From assembly GCF_002797595.1 (NCBI RefSeq), contig NZ_PGFE01000003.1:124001-188000 (forward strand): a stretch of 64,000 nt of DNA. Reading direction: 5' to 3'. Below, piece by piece: positions 19,071 through 27,942 of this stretch. Position 1 is the stretch's first letter, and every line of letters begins with the position of its first letter. The notes beneath the pieces were generated by a model. The model made no database searches. It had not been told where the DNA came from and saw only the letters and a program-made list of their open reading frames with translations. The translations under genes and the position numbers were made by a program. The DNA comes from Sediminihabitans luteus (lineage in GTDB: Bacteria > Actinomycetota > Actinomycetes > Actinomycetales > Cellulomonadaceae).

Positions 19071-20240
19071 TCACGGTCGGGACGCGGGCGCGGACCCGGG
19101 CGGACGAGGCCCGAGAACCAGCGTGCCACATGCGCGGGCACCCTGGCGTCCCCCGGGCAGGTCGACCGGACCCTGCCCGCGCCACCGCAGCACGAGCGCG
19201 TCGAGCGCGTCGACGTGGACCGCGAACAGGCTGCCCGGGGGGCTGCCGGCCGCGAGCGCCGCGGCCCGCAGCGCACGGCGGCGCAGCGCGGGCGGCGCGC
19301 CCGCGAGCGCCGCGGCGTCGAGCACGACGGCCCCGTCGACCGCGGACGACGTGGCTGACGTCACGTCCGCGCCGGCCGCACCTCCTGCGGCCGCCCCCGT
19401 GGCGGCGCCCGTCGTCGCGCCCGTCGTCACGTCGGACGCCGCGCGCCGGGCCTGGTCCAGCAGGTCGGCCGCGAGGTGGTCGAGCAGGTCCGCGTCGTCG
19501 CGCAGCAGGTCGGCGGTCCGCGCGAGCGAGAGCACGACGTCGGGTCCCAGGACTGCGGCGAGCACGGGCAGCACCTCGTGCCGCACGCGCGAGCGCCGCG
19601 GCAGGCCGGTCGTGCCGGGTCCGTTGGTCGGGTCGTGCCACGGGTCGAGGCCGCGGGCCGCGCACACGGCCTCGGTCTCGGCGCGCCGCATCCCGAGCAG
19701 CGGCCTGCGCAGCCGCCCCCGCACGGGCGCGATCCCGGCCAGCGACCGGGCACCGCTGCCGCGCGCGAGGCCCAGCAGGACGCTCTCGGCCTGGTCGTCG
19801 AGCGTGTGCCCGAGCAGCACCGCGACGGCGTCGTGCTCCTGAGCCGCCGCGTCGAGCGCGGCGTACCGGGCGGTGCGTGCCGCGGCCTCCGGCCCGCCCG
19901 CCCGCGCACCCGCGACCTCGACGGCCCGCACCTCGACGGGGTCCAGCCCCAGCGCGCGGCACTGCGCGGCGGCCCGCGCGGCGACGGCGTCCGACCCGGG
20001 CTGCAGGCCGTGGTCGACGACCACGGCACCCGCGCGCAGACCCAGCCGGGGCGCGGCGAACCCGGCGGCGGCGGCGAGCGCGAGCGAGTCCGCGCCGCCC
20101 GAGCACGCGACGAGCACGAGGGGCGCGGCAGCGGCCACGGTCCCGCGCGGCAGCGTGGGATCGGCCCCGGGGGCGAGGTCGGCGAGCGCGTCGCGCACCG
20201 CGGCGCGTGCCGCGGCCTCGGCGGGGTGCGGTCCGGCCAC
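19071..20240 (-). CDS. tilS: tRNA(Ile)-lysidine synthase
   Basis: Modifies C34 of tRNA-Ile(CAU) to lysidine so that AUA is read as Ile. The N-type ATP pyrophosphatase loop SGGADSLAL (about residue 47) and [27 protein letters not shown] and HDPTNGPG are family hallmarks. At 389 aa it has the N-terminal catalytic domain and a short C-terminal part; an Ala/Gly/Thr-rich insert (about residues 275-310) interrupts the latter. GTG 20240 follows the metalloprotease stop by 2 bp, so coupled. Confidence 0.93.
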   Translation of the reverse strand: MAGPHPAEAAARAAVRDALADLAPGADPTLPRGTVAAAAPLVLVACSGGADSLALAAAAGFAAPRLGLRAGAVVVDHGLQPGSDAVAARAAAQCRALGLDPVEVRAVEVAGARAGGPEAAARTARYAALDAAAQEHDAVAVLLGHTLDDQAESVLLGLARGSGARSLAGIAPVRGRLRRPLLGMRRAETEAVCAARGLDPWHDPTNGPGTTGLPRRSRVRHEVLPVLAAVLGPDVVLSLARTADLLRDDADLLDHLAADLLDQARRAASDVTTGATTGAATGAAAGGAAGADVTSATSSAVDGAVVLDAAALAGAPPALRRRALRAAALAAGSPPGSLFAVHVDALDALVLRWRGQGPVDLPGGRQGARACGTLVLGPRPPGSAPASRP

Positions 20241-20242
20241 GG

Positions 20243-21430
20243 TCAGCCGTGCACGCGGCGCACCCAGGCGCCCGGGTCCGCGATCTCGGCGGCCGTGGGC
20301 AGGGTCGCGGGCGACGTCCACACGGCGTTGAACCCGTCGCGGCCGACCTCGCGCTCGACGCCGCGCACGAACGCGGCGCCGTCGCGGTACTGCGCGAGCT
20401 TGGCGTCCATGCCGAGCACGCGGCGCAGCACGCCGTCCGCGGGTCCGCGGCCCGCGCCGTCCCGCCGCTCCTCGAACTTGCGTCGGATCTGCCGCACGGT
20501 CGGGACGACGCGGGGGCCGACATCGTCCATCGCGACGTCGGCGTGGCCCTCGAGCAGGGCCATGACCGCGGTCATCTCCTCGAAGGTGCGGCGCGGGCCG
20601 GGGCCGAGCAGCCCGTCGAGCACCCCGTCCCGACCGCGCACGGCCGAGACCAGGGCACGGCCCGCGCCCGCGATGCGCGCGTCCCAGCGGGCGCGTGACA
20701 TCTCGCGCGAGCGGTTCGTGACCTCGTCGACGAGCTCGCCCATCCGGCCGCGCAGGTGCCCCACGAGCCACGGCGCGGCCGCGAACTGGAGCGCGTGCGT
20801 CTGCTCGTGCAGACACACCCAGAGCCGGAAGTCCGCGGCGCGCACCCGCATGCTGCGCTCGGCGTGCAGCACGTTGGGCGCGACCAGGAGCAGCCGGCCG
20901 AGCGGCGGCGCGGCGGCGTCGCCACCGACCGCGTACGGGTCGAACTGGCCGAGCACGCGGCTCGAGAGCGCGGCGAGCACCCCGCCCACCTGCGTGGCGC
21001 CCACGAGGCTCGTCACGGGCGAGGAGAGCTGGGACCGCTCCCGGGCCGAGAGGCCGGCCATGAGCGGGTCCGTCATGCTCGCCATGACCTCGGTGTTGGC
21101 GAGAGCCCAGCGGGCGCGGTCCACGACGTAGACGTCCGAGAGCCGGTCGCTCGTGGCGGCGGACTCGGGGGCGGGACGCATCCGGGTCACGTCGAGCACC
21201 GCGGGCACGGCGCGCGCCGCGGCGTCGCGCAGCCCCGCGACGAGTGCGTCGAGCTCGTCGCGCGAGGCGCTCGGGCCGGGGTTCGCGAGCCGGCCCGCGA
21301 CCTGTGCCGCGACGGGCCAGTCGACGACCGCGACGTCACCGGAACGCGCGTGCGCGTGCTCGTGCTCGTGCTCGACGGACGGCCCGCTCGGCGGCGGGGC
21401 CTCTCTGCGGCTGCGCACGGTCGGGGTCAC
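20243..21430 (-). CDS. DUF2342 zinc-dependent metalloprotease-like protein
   Basis: Actinobacterial family (coenzyme F420 biosynthesis-associated / putative hydrolase) always found before tilS. It has the zincin motif HEQTH (in [14 protein letters not shown]) and a downstream [10 protein letters not shown] that may supply the third metal ligand. The N-terminus is His/Glu-rich (HEHEHAHA), perhaps metal-buffering. I use GTG 21430 because TACGGT sits 6 nt upstream in leaderless arrangement; an in-frame GTG at 21454 is less well placed. Substrate unknown. Lies 37 bp after dacB and 2 bp before tilS. Confidence 0.87.
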   Translation of the reverse strand: MTPTVRSRREAPPPSGPSVEHEHEHAHARSGDVAVVDWPVAAQVAGRLANPGPSASRDELDALVAGLRDAAARAVPAVLDVTRMRPAPESAATSDRLSDVYVVDRARWALANTEVMASMTDPLMAGLSARERSQLSSPVTSLVGATQVGGVLAALSSRVLGQFDPYAVGGDAAAPPLGRLLLVAPNVLHAERSMRVRAADFRLWVCLHEQTHALQFAAAPWLVGHLRGRMGELVDEVTNRSREMSRARWDARIAGAGRALVSAVRGRDGVLDGLLGPGPRRTFEEMTAVMALLEGHADVAMDDVGPRVVPTVRQIRRKFEERRDGAGRGPADGVLRRVLGMDAKLAQYRDGAAFVRGVEREVGRDGFNAVWTSPATLPTAAEIADPGAWVRRVHG

Positions 21431-21436
21431 CGTCCC

Positions 21437-21442
21437 ACCGTA
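21437..21442 (-). promoter_or_regulatory. -10 box for leaderless metalloprotease gene
   Basis: TACGGT on the minus strand, 6 nt before GTG 21430, in the gap after dacB. It supports choosing 21430 over the upstream GTG at 21454, which would lie upstream of this box. Confidence 0.45.
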
Positions 21443-21467
21443 GCCCGCGTGCACCCGGCGGGGTCGG

Positions 21468-22886
21468 TCAGCCCTGGCAGCCGCAGTCGGCGAGGTCAGA
21501 GACGAACCGGTCGAAGATCACCCGTGCGCCCCACGAGCCTCCGTCGGGCACACGGTCGGCGAGCAGCGCGAACACGAGCATGCGCCCGTCCGCGGTCACG
21601 ACGGTGCCCGAGAGCGCGGTCACGTTGGGCAGCGAGCCGGTCTTCGCGCGCACCCAGCCCGCCCCGTCCGTGCCGACGTAGCGGTCGTCGAGCGTGCCCG
21701 TGAGCCCCGCGATCGGCATGCCGACGGCGCCGGTGCGTAGACGGGGCTGGGCGGGGTCGGTCAGGAGCCGCAGCACCTGGCCGAGCTGGTCCGGGCTGGA
21801 CCTCGACCCCTCGCCGAGGCCGCTGCAGTCCGCCAGGACCAGGCCCGAGGTGTCGACGCCGAGCCGCGCGACGGCCGCGGTCACGGCCTTGGTCGCGCCG
21901 GCCGTGGTCCCGGGGAGGCTCGCGTCGATCGCGACGAGCCGCCCGACGACCTCGGTGATCGTGTTGTCGGAGTGCTCGAGGAAGTAGTCGACGACGTCGC
22001 GCAGCGGTGCCGAGCTCACGCTCGCGAGCGTCGTCGCGTCCGACGGCGCGGTGCCGCGCGAGACGGAGCCCGTGACGCTCACGCCCGCCTTCTCGAGCGC
22101 GGCGACGAAGGTGTTCGCCGCCGCGAGCGCCGGGTCGGTCTCGCGGCGCGCGTACTCGTCGTCGGTCAGGCGCGCGACGTCGACCGCGAGCGCCGCGACG
22201 GGGGCGGCGTAGCCGGCGTCGACGTTGGCCTGGTCCCAGCTCGGGGGGATCGCCTCGCCGCCGAACAGCGAGTCGTCGAGCCGGAGCGTGACCGTGGTCG
22301 TGCCGCTGAGCACGAGCTTGTCGGCGACCGTGGTCGCGAGGTCGCCGAGCCCGGCCCGCCCGTTGGTCGCGTCCGGGTCGCCCGCTCCCGCCGCGAGGAG
22401 CATGTCGCCGCCGCCGCGCAGCACGAGAGAGGTCTTGTCGTCGGGGTCCTGGAGCACGACCGTGTCGAGCGTCGCGGCGGGGTCGAGCGTGCCGAGCGCG
22501 GCGGCAGCGGTGAAGAGCTTCTGGGTCGAGGCGGGGACGAACGCGGCGGACGGTGCGTGCCGGCCGAGCAACTCGCCCGTGTCCCGGTCCATGACGAGCA
22601 CGCCGACGCGCGAGCCGAGCCGGTCGTCGCCGGCGAGCGCGGCCACCTGGTCGGCCACGGCGGCGGACGACGGCGCCGCGGCGTCGTCCGACAGCGGGGG
22701 CAGGACCACGGCCGGGTCGGGACCGAGGACGGCGCCGGGGGCGTCGGGGAACGGGGCGGCGGGTTCGGGTGCCGGCTCGACCGTCAGAAGGCCGGGGACG
22801 ACGTCGTACGCGTCCAACGTCAGGTACCCGGCGGTGAGCGCGAGCACGACCGCCACGGCACCTCCGGCCCGGCTGCCCCAGCCCAT
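21468..22886 (-). CDS. dacB: D-alanyl-D-alanine carboxypeptidase/endopeptidase (PBP4 type)
   Basis: Class C penicillin-binding protein trimming or cutting peptidoglycan peptides outside the membrane. An N-terminal membrane anchor or uncleaved signal (residues 5-25) precedes a Pro/Ala linker and the S13 domain with SxxK (PASTQKLF), SxN (EHSDNTIT) and KTG (RAKTGSLPN). ATG 22886 is chosen over ATG 22892 because GAAGG lies at proper spacing only for the former. 472 aa. Divergent from ppa, as in mycobacteria. Confidence 0.93.
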   Translation of the reverse strand: MGWGSRAGGAVAVVLALTAGYLTLDAYDVVPGLLTVEPAPEPAAPFPDAPGAVLGPDPAVVLPPLSDDAAAPSSAAVADQVAALAGDDRLGSRVGVLVMDRDTGELLGRHAPSAAFVPASTQKLFTAAAALGTLDPAATLDTVVLQDPDDKTSLVLRGGGDMLLAAGAGDPDATNGRAGLGDLATTVADKLVLSGTTTVTLRLDDSLFGGEAIPPSWDQANVDAGYAAPVAALAVDVARLTDDEYARRETDPALAAANTFVAALEKAGVSVTGSVSRGTAPSDATTLASVSSAPLRDVVDYFLEHSDNTITEVVGRLVAIDASLPGTTAGATKAVTAAVARLGVDTSGLVLADCSGLGEGSRSSPDQLGQVLRLLTDPAQPRLRTGAVGMPIAGLTGTLDDRYVGTDGAGWVRAKTGSLPNVTALSGTVVTADGRMLVFALLADRVPDGGSWGARVIFDRFVSDLADCGCQG

Positions 22887-22913
22887 CGCCATCCTTCGTT
22901 CGTCGCTGCACGT

Positions 22914-22940
22914 GCACTGCCGTGCACAGTGCGCATTATC
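22914..22940 (-). promoter_or_regulatory. dacB promoter with adjacent inverted repeat
   Basis: GATAAT (22935-22940, minus strand) is a near-consensus -10, predicting a start near 22928 and a leader of about 40 nt. The interrupted palindrome GCACTG-N7-CAGTGC (22914-22932) covers the predicted start and could be an operator or a leader hairpin. No good -35. Confidence 0.45.
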
Positions 22941-23129
22941 ACTGATCGGCCTGCAGGATTCCGGAACGTCCGCGTCGCGCGTCCACCCCGGCGTGTCACA
23001 CTAGACCAGCACACGCAGGCGTGGCCCCGGCCGGTCGTCAGACGGTCGGTCGACGCCACAACGCCGAATCACCCCTCGTCCCACCGATCAGCACGCTCGT
23101 GCGCGGGGCGGGTATCGACTGGAGGAACA

Positions 23130-23630
23130 GTGGAGTTCGACGTCACGATCGAGATCCCCAAGGGACAGCGCAACAAGTACGAGGTCGACCACGAGACAGG
23201 TCGCATCCGTCTGGACCGCATGCTGTTCACCTCGACCCGGTACCCGGACGACTACGGGTTCATCGAGGGCACCCTGGGTGAGGACGGCGACCCGCTCGAC
23301 GCGCTCGTGCTGCTCGAGGAGCCGACGTTCCCCGGCTGCCTGATCCGTTGCCGCGCGCTCGGGATGTTCCGCATGCGCGACGAGGCCGGCGGTGACGACA
23401 AGGTGCTGTGCGTGCCGACGGGCGACCAGCGCGCCGCCTGGCGCCAGGACATCGACGACGTGTCGGACTTCCACCGTCTCGAGATCCAGCACTTCTTCGA
23501 GGTCTACAAGGACCTCGAGCCCGGCAAGTCGGTCGAGGGCGCCCACTGGGTGGGTCGCTCCGAGGCCGAGGCCGAGATCGAGCGCTCGTTCCAGCGTGCG
23601 GTCGACACGGGCTACCACACGGGTCACTGA
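23130..23630 (+). CDS. ppa: inorganic pyrophosphatase
   Basis: Family I soluble pyrophosphatase hydrolysing PPi from biosynthesis. The metal-binding Asp cluster is in [11 protein letters not shown], with [12 protein letters not shown] before it and [17 protein letters not shown] near the end; the 166-aa length suits the bacterial hexameric enzyme. GTG 23130 follows a strong GGAGGA. Divergent from dacB; a hairpin terminator lies 47 bp downstream. The 22893-23129 spacer otherwise shows only the dacB promoter. Confidence 0.96.
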   Translation: MEFDVTIEIPKGQRNKYEVDHETGRIRLDRMLFTSTRYPDDYGFIEGTLGEDGDPLDALVLLEEPTFPGCLIRCRALGMFRMRDEAGGDDKVLCVPTGDQRAAWRQDIDDVSDFHRLEIQHFFEVYKDLEPGKSVEGAHWVGRSEAEAEIERSFQRAVDTGYHTGH

Positions 23631-23676
23631 CCCACACGAACCACCGACCGCTGCGGCTCGCCGCACGTGTCGACGC

Positions 23677-23706
23677 AGGCCGTCCCCGTCTCGGCGGGGG
23701 CGGCCT
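23677..23706 (+). terminator. ppa terminator hairpin
   Basis: Inverted repeat with arms AGGCCG(T)CCCCG and CGGGG(G)CGGCCT and a short loop, 47 bp after the ppa stop, followed by TTCGTCG. A GC-rich hairpin without a U-run. Confidence 0.75.
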
Positions 23707-23718
23707 TCGTCGTTCACC

Positions 23719-23755
23719 GAGAATTCGCCATCCGCCGGAGAACTCGTCATCCGCC
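23719..23755. repeat. two 18-bp tandem units (period 19)
   Basis: GAGAATTCGCCATCCGCC at 23719 and GAGAACTCGTCATCCGCC at 23738 differ at two positions. A third degenerate copy of the GAG.ACTCG start follows at about 23757. Lies between the ppa terminator and the leader-peptide promoter; meaning unknown. Confidence 0.6.
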
Positions 23756-23831
23756 GAAGAGCTCGACGACCCCGTCTCACATCCTGGTCCCACATCGCGA
23801 GACAGGGCTGGCGTGGCGGACCGACCCGGCC

Positions 23832-23837
23832 TACCGT
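23832..23837 (+). promoter_or_regulatory. -10 box of the poly-Cys leader
   Basis: TACCGT (TANNNT) ends 7 nt before the ATG of the 8-codon leader, so the transcript should begin at that ATG (leaderless). A weak CTGGCG 18 bp upstream could act as -35. Confidence 0.6.
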
Positions 23838-23844
23838 CGTCCGC

Positions 23845-23871
23845 ATGACCCGTCGAATGTGCTGCTGCTGA
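23845..23871 (+). CDS. poly-cysteine leader peptide MTRRMCCC upstream of metY-metX
   Basis: An 8-codon leaderless reading frame, ATG ACC CGT CGA ATG followed by three TGC codons and TGA. It starts exactly where transcription from TACCGT is predicted. Polycysteine short ORFs of this kind precede sulfur-metabolism operons in mycobacteria, where ribosome stalling at the Cys codons during cysteine shortage relieves attenuation. Here it lies 168 bp before metY, whose product uses sulfide. Function by analogy: senses charged tRNA-Cys. The peptide itself probably has no other role. Confidence 0.8.
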   Translation: MTRRMCCC

Positions 23872-23890
23872 CCCTCGCGCACGTTCGACC

Positions 23891-23964
23891 TGCCCGACCG
23901 CCGTCATCGCGCGGCCGGGCACCCGCTCCCCCGGCGTCGCCGCCGTGCGGGGCCGGCTCGGGCA
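23891..23964 (+). promoter_or_regulatory. candidate attenuator with competing stems
   Basis: TGCCCGA at 23891-23897 can pair with TCGGGCA at 23958-23964 (perfect 7 bp) or, with one mismatch, with GCCGGGCA at 23914-23921. The two pairings exclude one another. A separate short stem GCCGGG/CCCCGGC is also possible in 23914-23935. A ribosome stalled on the Cys codons would cover up to about 23880, close to the first strand. Structure prediction by eye only. Confidence 0.45.
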
Positions 23965-23979
23965 CGTGCGCCCACCTCT

Positions 23980-24009
23980 CGCCAAGACCCCGGCCCGCCA
24001 AGACCCCGG
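23980..24009. repeat. 14-bp direct repeat before metY
   Basis: CGCCAAGACCCCGG occurs at 23980-23993 and again at 23996-24009, period 16, directly upstream of the metY ribosome site. It may take part in leader folding or bind a regulator. Confidence 0.7.
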
Positions 24010-24039
24010 AAGCCCGCGACGCACACCCTGGAGCCCACC

Positions 24040-25374
24040 ATGACCGCACCTCAGCCCGCCTGGTCGTTCGAGACCCGCCAGATCCACGCCGGCCAGAGCG
24101 CCGACCCCACGACCGGGGCCCGCGCGCTGCCGATCTACCAGACCACGTCGTTCGTGTTCCCCGACGCCGCGACCGCCGCCGACCGGTTCGCGCTCAAGGA
24201 CCTCGGCCCGATCTACACGCGCATCGGCAACCCGACCCAGGAGGTCGTCGAGAACCGCATCGCCGACCTCGAGGGCGGCGTCGGCGCGCTGCTCCTCGCC
24301 TCTGGGCAGGCCGCCGAGACCTTCGCGATCCTCAACCTCGCCGACGCGGGCGACCATGTGGTCGCGAGCGCGTCCCTGTACGGCGGCACCTACAACCTGC
24401 TCCACCACACGCTCGCCCGCTGGGGCATCACGACCACGTTCGTCGAGGACGCGCACGACCCCCAGGCGTGGCGTGACGCCGTCCGGCCCACCACCAAGGC
24501 GTTCTTCGCCGAGACCATCCCGAACCCCAAGGCCGACGTGCTCGACATCGCGCTCGTCGCCGACGTCGCGCACGCCGCGGGCGTTCCGCTGATCGTCGAC
24601 AACACCGTCGCGACGCCGTACCTCGTACGGCCGATCGAGCACGGCGCCGACATCGTGCTGCACTCCGCGACCAAGTACCTCGGCGGCCACGGCGCCGCGA
24701 TCGGCGGCGTGATCGTCGACTCCGGGAACTTCGACTTCGCGCAGGACCCCGAGCGGTTCCCCGGCTTCAACACCCCCGACCCGTCGTACGACGGGATCGT
24801 GTACGCGCGCGACCTCGGCGTCGACGGTGCCCTCGGCGCGAACCTCGCGTACGTGCTCAAGGCCCGCGTGCAGCTCCTGCGCGACCTCGGCTCGGCCATC
24901 AGCCCGTTCAACGCGTTCCTCATCGCGCAGGGCATCGAGACCCTGTCGCTGCGCGTCGAGCGGCACGTCGCCAGCGCCCAGAAGGTCGCCGAGTGGCTCG
25001 AGGCCAGGGACGACGTCCGCCAGGTGCGGTACGCGGGGCTGGCGTCCAGCCCGTCGTACGCGACCGCGCAGAAGTACCTGCCGCGCGGCGCGGGCGCAGT
25101 GCTCGCGTTCGAGATCGACGGCGGCGCCGCGGCCGGGAAGGCGTTCGTCTCGGCGCTCGAGCTGCACTCGAACGTGGCCAACATCGGCGACGTGCGATCG
25201 CTCGTGATCCACCCCGCCTCGACCACGCACAGCCAGCTCACGGCCGACGAGCAGGCGCAGTCGGGCGTCACGCCGGGGCTCGTCCGGCTCTCGGTCGGGA
25301 TCGAGAACGTCGAGGACATCCTCGCCGACCTCGAGCTCGGCTTCACCGCCGCCAAGGCCGCGACCGGCGTCTGA
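24040..25374 (+). CDS. metY: O-acetylhomoserine sulfhydrylase / aminocarboxypropyltransferase
   Basis: PLP enzyme that makes homocysteine from O-acetylhomoserine and sulfide (direct sulfhydrylation). Family signatures: QTTSFVFPDA, IYTRIGNPTQEVVE, SGQAAETFAILNL, the PLP lysine in SATKYLGGHG, and the C-terminal SNVANIGDVRSLVIHPAST and GLVRLSVGIENVEDI. Length 444 aa is normal. ATG 24040 has GGAG at 6 nt. metX follows after 5 to 65 bp depending on its start, so the pair supplies and uses O-acetylhomoserine. Likely controlled by the upstream poly-Cys leader. Confidence 0.95.
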   Translation: MTAPQPAWSFETRQIHAGQSADPTTGARALPIYQTTSFVFPDAATAADRFALKDLGPIYTRIGNPTQEVVENRIADLEGGVGALLLASGQAAETFAILNLADAGDHVVASASLYGGTYNLLHHTLARWGITTTFVEDAHDPQAWRDAVRPTTKAFFAETIPNPKADVLDIALVADVAHAAGVPLIVDNTVATPYLVRPIEHGADIVLHSATKYLGGHGAAIGGVIVDSGNFDFAQDPERFPGFNTPDPSYDGIVYARDLGVDGALGANLAYVLKARVQLLRDLGSAISPFNAFLIAQGIETLSLRVERHVASAQKVAEWLEARDDVRQVRYAGLASSPSYATAQKYLPRGAGAVLAFEIDGGAAAGKAFVSALELHSNVANIGDVRSLVIHPASTTHSQLTADEQAQSGVTPGLVRLSVGIENVEDILADLELGFTAAKAATGV

Positions 25375-25425
25375 CACCCGTGACCCTGCACCTGGACACC
25401 CCCGCGCCCGCCCCGGCGGGCGACG

Positions 25426-25431
25426 TACAGT
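25426..25431 (+). promoter_or_regulatory. possible internal -10 box before metX
   Basis: TACAGT 8 nt before GTG 25440. It could drive metX separately from a leaderless start, but no -35 is visible and metY-metX cotranscription is the simpler view. Confidence 0.25.
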
Positions 25432-25439
25432 GGACGGCG

Positions 25440-26654
25440 GTGAACGACGTGACCGGCCCCGGACGACGCACCGCGCGGACGCCGCGCGGTGCGCGGGTCG
25501 ACCGCGCCCACCCGCCCGTGCCCGCCTCCGGCGCGTGGCGCGAGGGCGACCCCGCAGGTCACCGCGAGTTCGTCGACGTCGGCACGTTCGACCTCGAGGG
25601 TGGTGCGCGGCTGCCCGACGTCCGCGTCGCCTACGAGACCTGGGGCACGCTCGACGCGGACGGCGGCAACGCCGTCCTGCTGCTGCACGCCCTGACCGGC
25701 GACTCGCACGTGACCGGGCCCGCGGGCGACGGCCACGCAACCGCCGGCTGGTGGGAGACCATGGTCGGCCCCGGGGCGCCCATCGACACCGACCGGTACT
25801 TCGTGGTCGCGCCCAACGTGCTCGGCGGCTGCCAGGGAACGACGGGCCCGTCGAGCACCGGACCCGACGGCGCGGCGTGGGGCGGGGACTTCCCCCGCGT
25901 CACGCCGCGCGACCAGGTCGCCGTCGAGATCGAGCTCGCCCGGTCGCTCGGGATCCGGCGCTGGCACCTCGTGATCGGCGCGTCCATGGGCGGGCACCGC
26001 GTGCTCGAGTGGGCCGTGCTCGGGCCCGAGCACGGCATCGAGGTCGAGGCGATCGCCGCGATCGCGACCGCCGCGCAGACCACGGGCGACCAGATCGCGT
26101 GGGCGCACCCGCAGCTCACCGCGATCCACGCCGACCCGCGGTTCCGCGACGGGCACTACTACGACGCCGCCGACGGCGACGGCCCGCACGTGGGCCTCGC
26201 CGTCGCCCGGCAGATCGCGCACACCACCTACCGCACCGCGCGCGAGCTCGACACGCGGTTCGGCCGGATCCCGCAGGGCGGCGAGGACCCGCTGACCGAC
26301 GGCCGCTACGCGGTCCAGTCGTACCTCGACCACCACGGCGACAAGCTCGCCCGCCGGTTCGACGCCAACAGCTACGTGCGCCTCACCGAGTCGATGCTCA
26401 CCCACGACCTCGGGCGCGACCGCGGCGGCGTCGACGCGGCGCTCGGCGCCATCACCGCACGCGCCCTCGTCGTCGCGGTCGACACCGACCGGCTGTTCCT
26501 GCCCGCCGACTCGGCACGCATCGCCGCCGGGATCCCGCACGCCCTGCCGCTGCGCACGATCCGCTCCGAGTTCGGGCACGACGGGTTCCTCATCGAGTCC
26601 GACCAGCTCGGACCCATGGTCTCGGCGTTCCTGGGCGAGCGCGCCACGATCTGA
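25440..26654 (+). CDS. metX: homoserine O-acetyltransferase
   Basis: Alpha/beta-hydrolase-fold enzyme acetylating homoserine for methionine synthesis. Nucleophile elbow GASMGG (catalytic Ser), VVAPNVLGGCQGTTGPSS, catalytic Asp in VDTDRLFLP and His in FGHDGFLIES. The conserved fold starts at about FVDVGTFDLE; N-terminal residues before it are low-complexity. I use GTG 25440 (404 aa). An in-frame GTG at 25380, 5 bp after the metY stop, would give 424 aa and tighter coupling; neither has a strong ribosome site. Feeds MetY. Confidence 0.93.
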   Translation: MNDVTGPGRRTARTPRGARVDRAHPPVPASGAWREGDPAGHREFVDVGTFDLEGGARLPDVRVAYETWGTLDADGGNAVLLLHALTGDSHVTGPAGDGHATAGWWETMVGPGAPIDTDRYFVVAPNVLGGCQGTTGPSSTGPDGAAWGGDFPRVTPRDQVAVEIELARSLGIRRWHLVIGASMGGHRVLEWAVLGPEHGIEVEAIAAIATAAQTTGDQIAWAHPQLTAIHADPRFRDGHYYDAADGDGPHVGLAVARQIAHTTYRTARELDTRFGRIPQGGEDPLTDGRYAVQSYLDHHGDKLARRFDANSYVRLTESMLTHDLGRDRGGVDAALGAITARALVVAVDTDRLFLPADSARIAAGIPHALPLRTIRSEFGHDGFLIESDQLGPMVSAFLGERATI

Positions 26655-26695
26655 CCCGCCCGGGCGGTTCCGGGCCGGTCGGGCAGGATGGCCTC

Positions 26696-27436
26696 ATGAG
26701 CGCCGACCTCGCGACCGTGACCGCCGCCCTGCACGCCCAGTGGGACCACCTGCGGTCCTGGCTCGACGACGCCGACCTCGACGACGCCTGGTTCGACGCA
26801 GACAGCGTGCTGCCGGGCTGGACCGTGGGCGAGCTCGTGAGCCACCTCGGCCGCTCGATGGAGGCCCTCGCGGTGTGCACGGCCGTGCCCGAGGGCACCG
26901 TGCCGCTCACGTTCGCCGAGTACCTGGGCTCGTACCCCGACCGCGCCGCGGAGATCACGGCCGTCACGCGCGAGCTCGACGGCACCCTCGCACCCGACCG
27001 GCTCGCCGGGATCGACCGGCTCGCGGCCCAGGCGTTCGCGACGCTCGACGCCCTGACGCCGGCCGAGGCCCCCGCGCCCGGCGCCGACCCCGCGCACGGC
27101 GTCGTGCAGGCACGCCGCGGCCCGATCACCCTGCGCGACATGGTCGTCTCGCGCGTCGTCGAGCTCGTGGTGCACGCCGACGACATCGCGCGCTCGCTGC
27201 CCGGGGTGCCCGGCGACCCCGTCGAGCGCGGTGCGCTCGGGATCGTCGCGGACGAGCTGCTCGCGATCGTCGTCGCGCGCGGCGGGTGGAGCCTCGAGGT
27301 CGACGACGCCCGGCTGTGGGTGCGCCTCGCCGCGGGCCGGCGCCCCTACGACGTCGACGACCTCGCCCGCGCCCTGCGCCCCGAGTTCACCGCGGGCTCC
27401 GTGCCCGACCTCGGCCGCGAGCTGCCCGTGCTCTGA
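26696..27436 (+). CDS. maleylpyruvate isomerase family mycothiol-dependent enzyme
   Basis: A 246-aa DinB-fold protein with an MDMPI N-terminal domain (VLPGWTVGELVSHLGRSMEAL; metal-ligand His in SHLGR and later VVELVVHADDIARS) and a C-terminal domain ending at residue 246. Family members use mycothiol as thiol cofactor or act as mycothiol S-transferases; the substrate here is unknown. ATG 26696 has AGGA at 7 nt. The same CAGGAT could also act as a -10 at 6 nt. Stands alone after metX. Consistent with mshA at the left edge. Confidence 0.82.
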   Translation: MSADLATVTAALHAQWDHLRSWLDDADLDDAWFDADSVLPGWTVGELVSHLGRSMEALAVCTAVPEGTVPLTFAEYLGSYPDRAAEITAVTRELDGTLAPDRLAGIDRLAAQAFATLDALTPAEAPAPGADPAHGVVQARRGPITLRDMVVSRVVELVVHADDIARSLPGVPGDPVERGALGIVADELLAIVVARGGWSLEVDDARLWVRLAAGRRPYDVDDLARALRPEFTAGSVPDLGRELPVL

Positions 27437-27513
27437 GCAGGTGCGGACGACGTGGCGCGCCTAGCCTGGACGGGCGGCCCGCCGTCGGGGCGGGTCCCGG
27501 CCGAGGAGCGACC

Positions 27514-27939
27514 ATGGCGACCCTGCTCAACCCCTACCTGCAGTTCGACGCGAACGCCGCCGAGGTGCTCGCCTTCTACCAGCAGGTGCTCGGCGGCGAG
27601 GTGCACTCGAGCACCTTCGCCGAGGGCGGCATCAGCGACGAGCCCGGCGAGCGCGACAAGATCATGCACGGCATGCTCACGACGCCCGGTGGCCTCGTGC
27701 TCATGTGCGCCGACACCCCGCCCGGGATGGAGCACCCCGGGTTCACCAGCGCGGTGTCGATCTCGCTCAGCGGCGACGACGACGCGCAGCTGCGCGGGTT
27801 CTGGGCCGGCCTCGCGGACGGTGGCACCATCGCCCTGCCGCTCGAGGTCGCCCCGTGGGGCGACGCGTTCGGGCTCGTGATCGACCGGTTCGGGGTGCAC
27901 TGGATGGTCAACATCGCCGGGTCGCCCGGCACCGCCTGA
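27514..27939 (+). CDS. VOC family protein (PhnB-like)
   Basis: A 141-aa glyoxalase/bleomycin-resistance fold protein of the PhnB/3-demethylubiquinone-9 3-methyltransferase-like group: NPYLQFDANAAEVLAFYQQV, GGEVHSSTF, KIMHGMLTTPGGLVLMCADT, and the terminal FGVHWMVNI. The name of the group does not imply that activity; function unknown. ATG 27514 follows GAGGAG at 5 nt; a TAGCCT box lies farther upstream near 27465. Convergent with the next gene, 3 bp apart. Confidence 0.87.
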   Translation: MATLLNPYLQFDANAAEVLAFYQQVLGGEVHSSTFAEGGISDEPGERDKIMHGMLTTPGGLVLMCADTPPGMEHPGFTSAVSISLSGDDDAQLRGFWAGLADGGTIALPLEVAPWGDAFGLVIDRFGVHWMVNIAGSPGTA

Positions 27940-27942
27940 GCC

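Noticed and set aside
23641-23880. Longer protein frames across the metY leader (for example one ending at 23871 that continues from within ppa)
   Set aside because: They are out of frame with ppa or read through its terminator. Only the 8-codon frame with its own -10 box has support.
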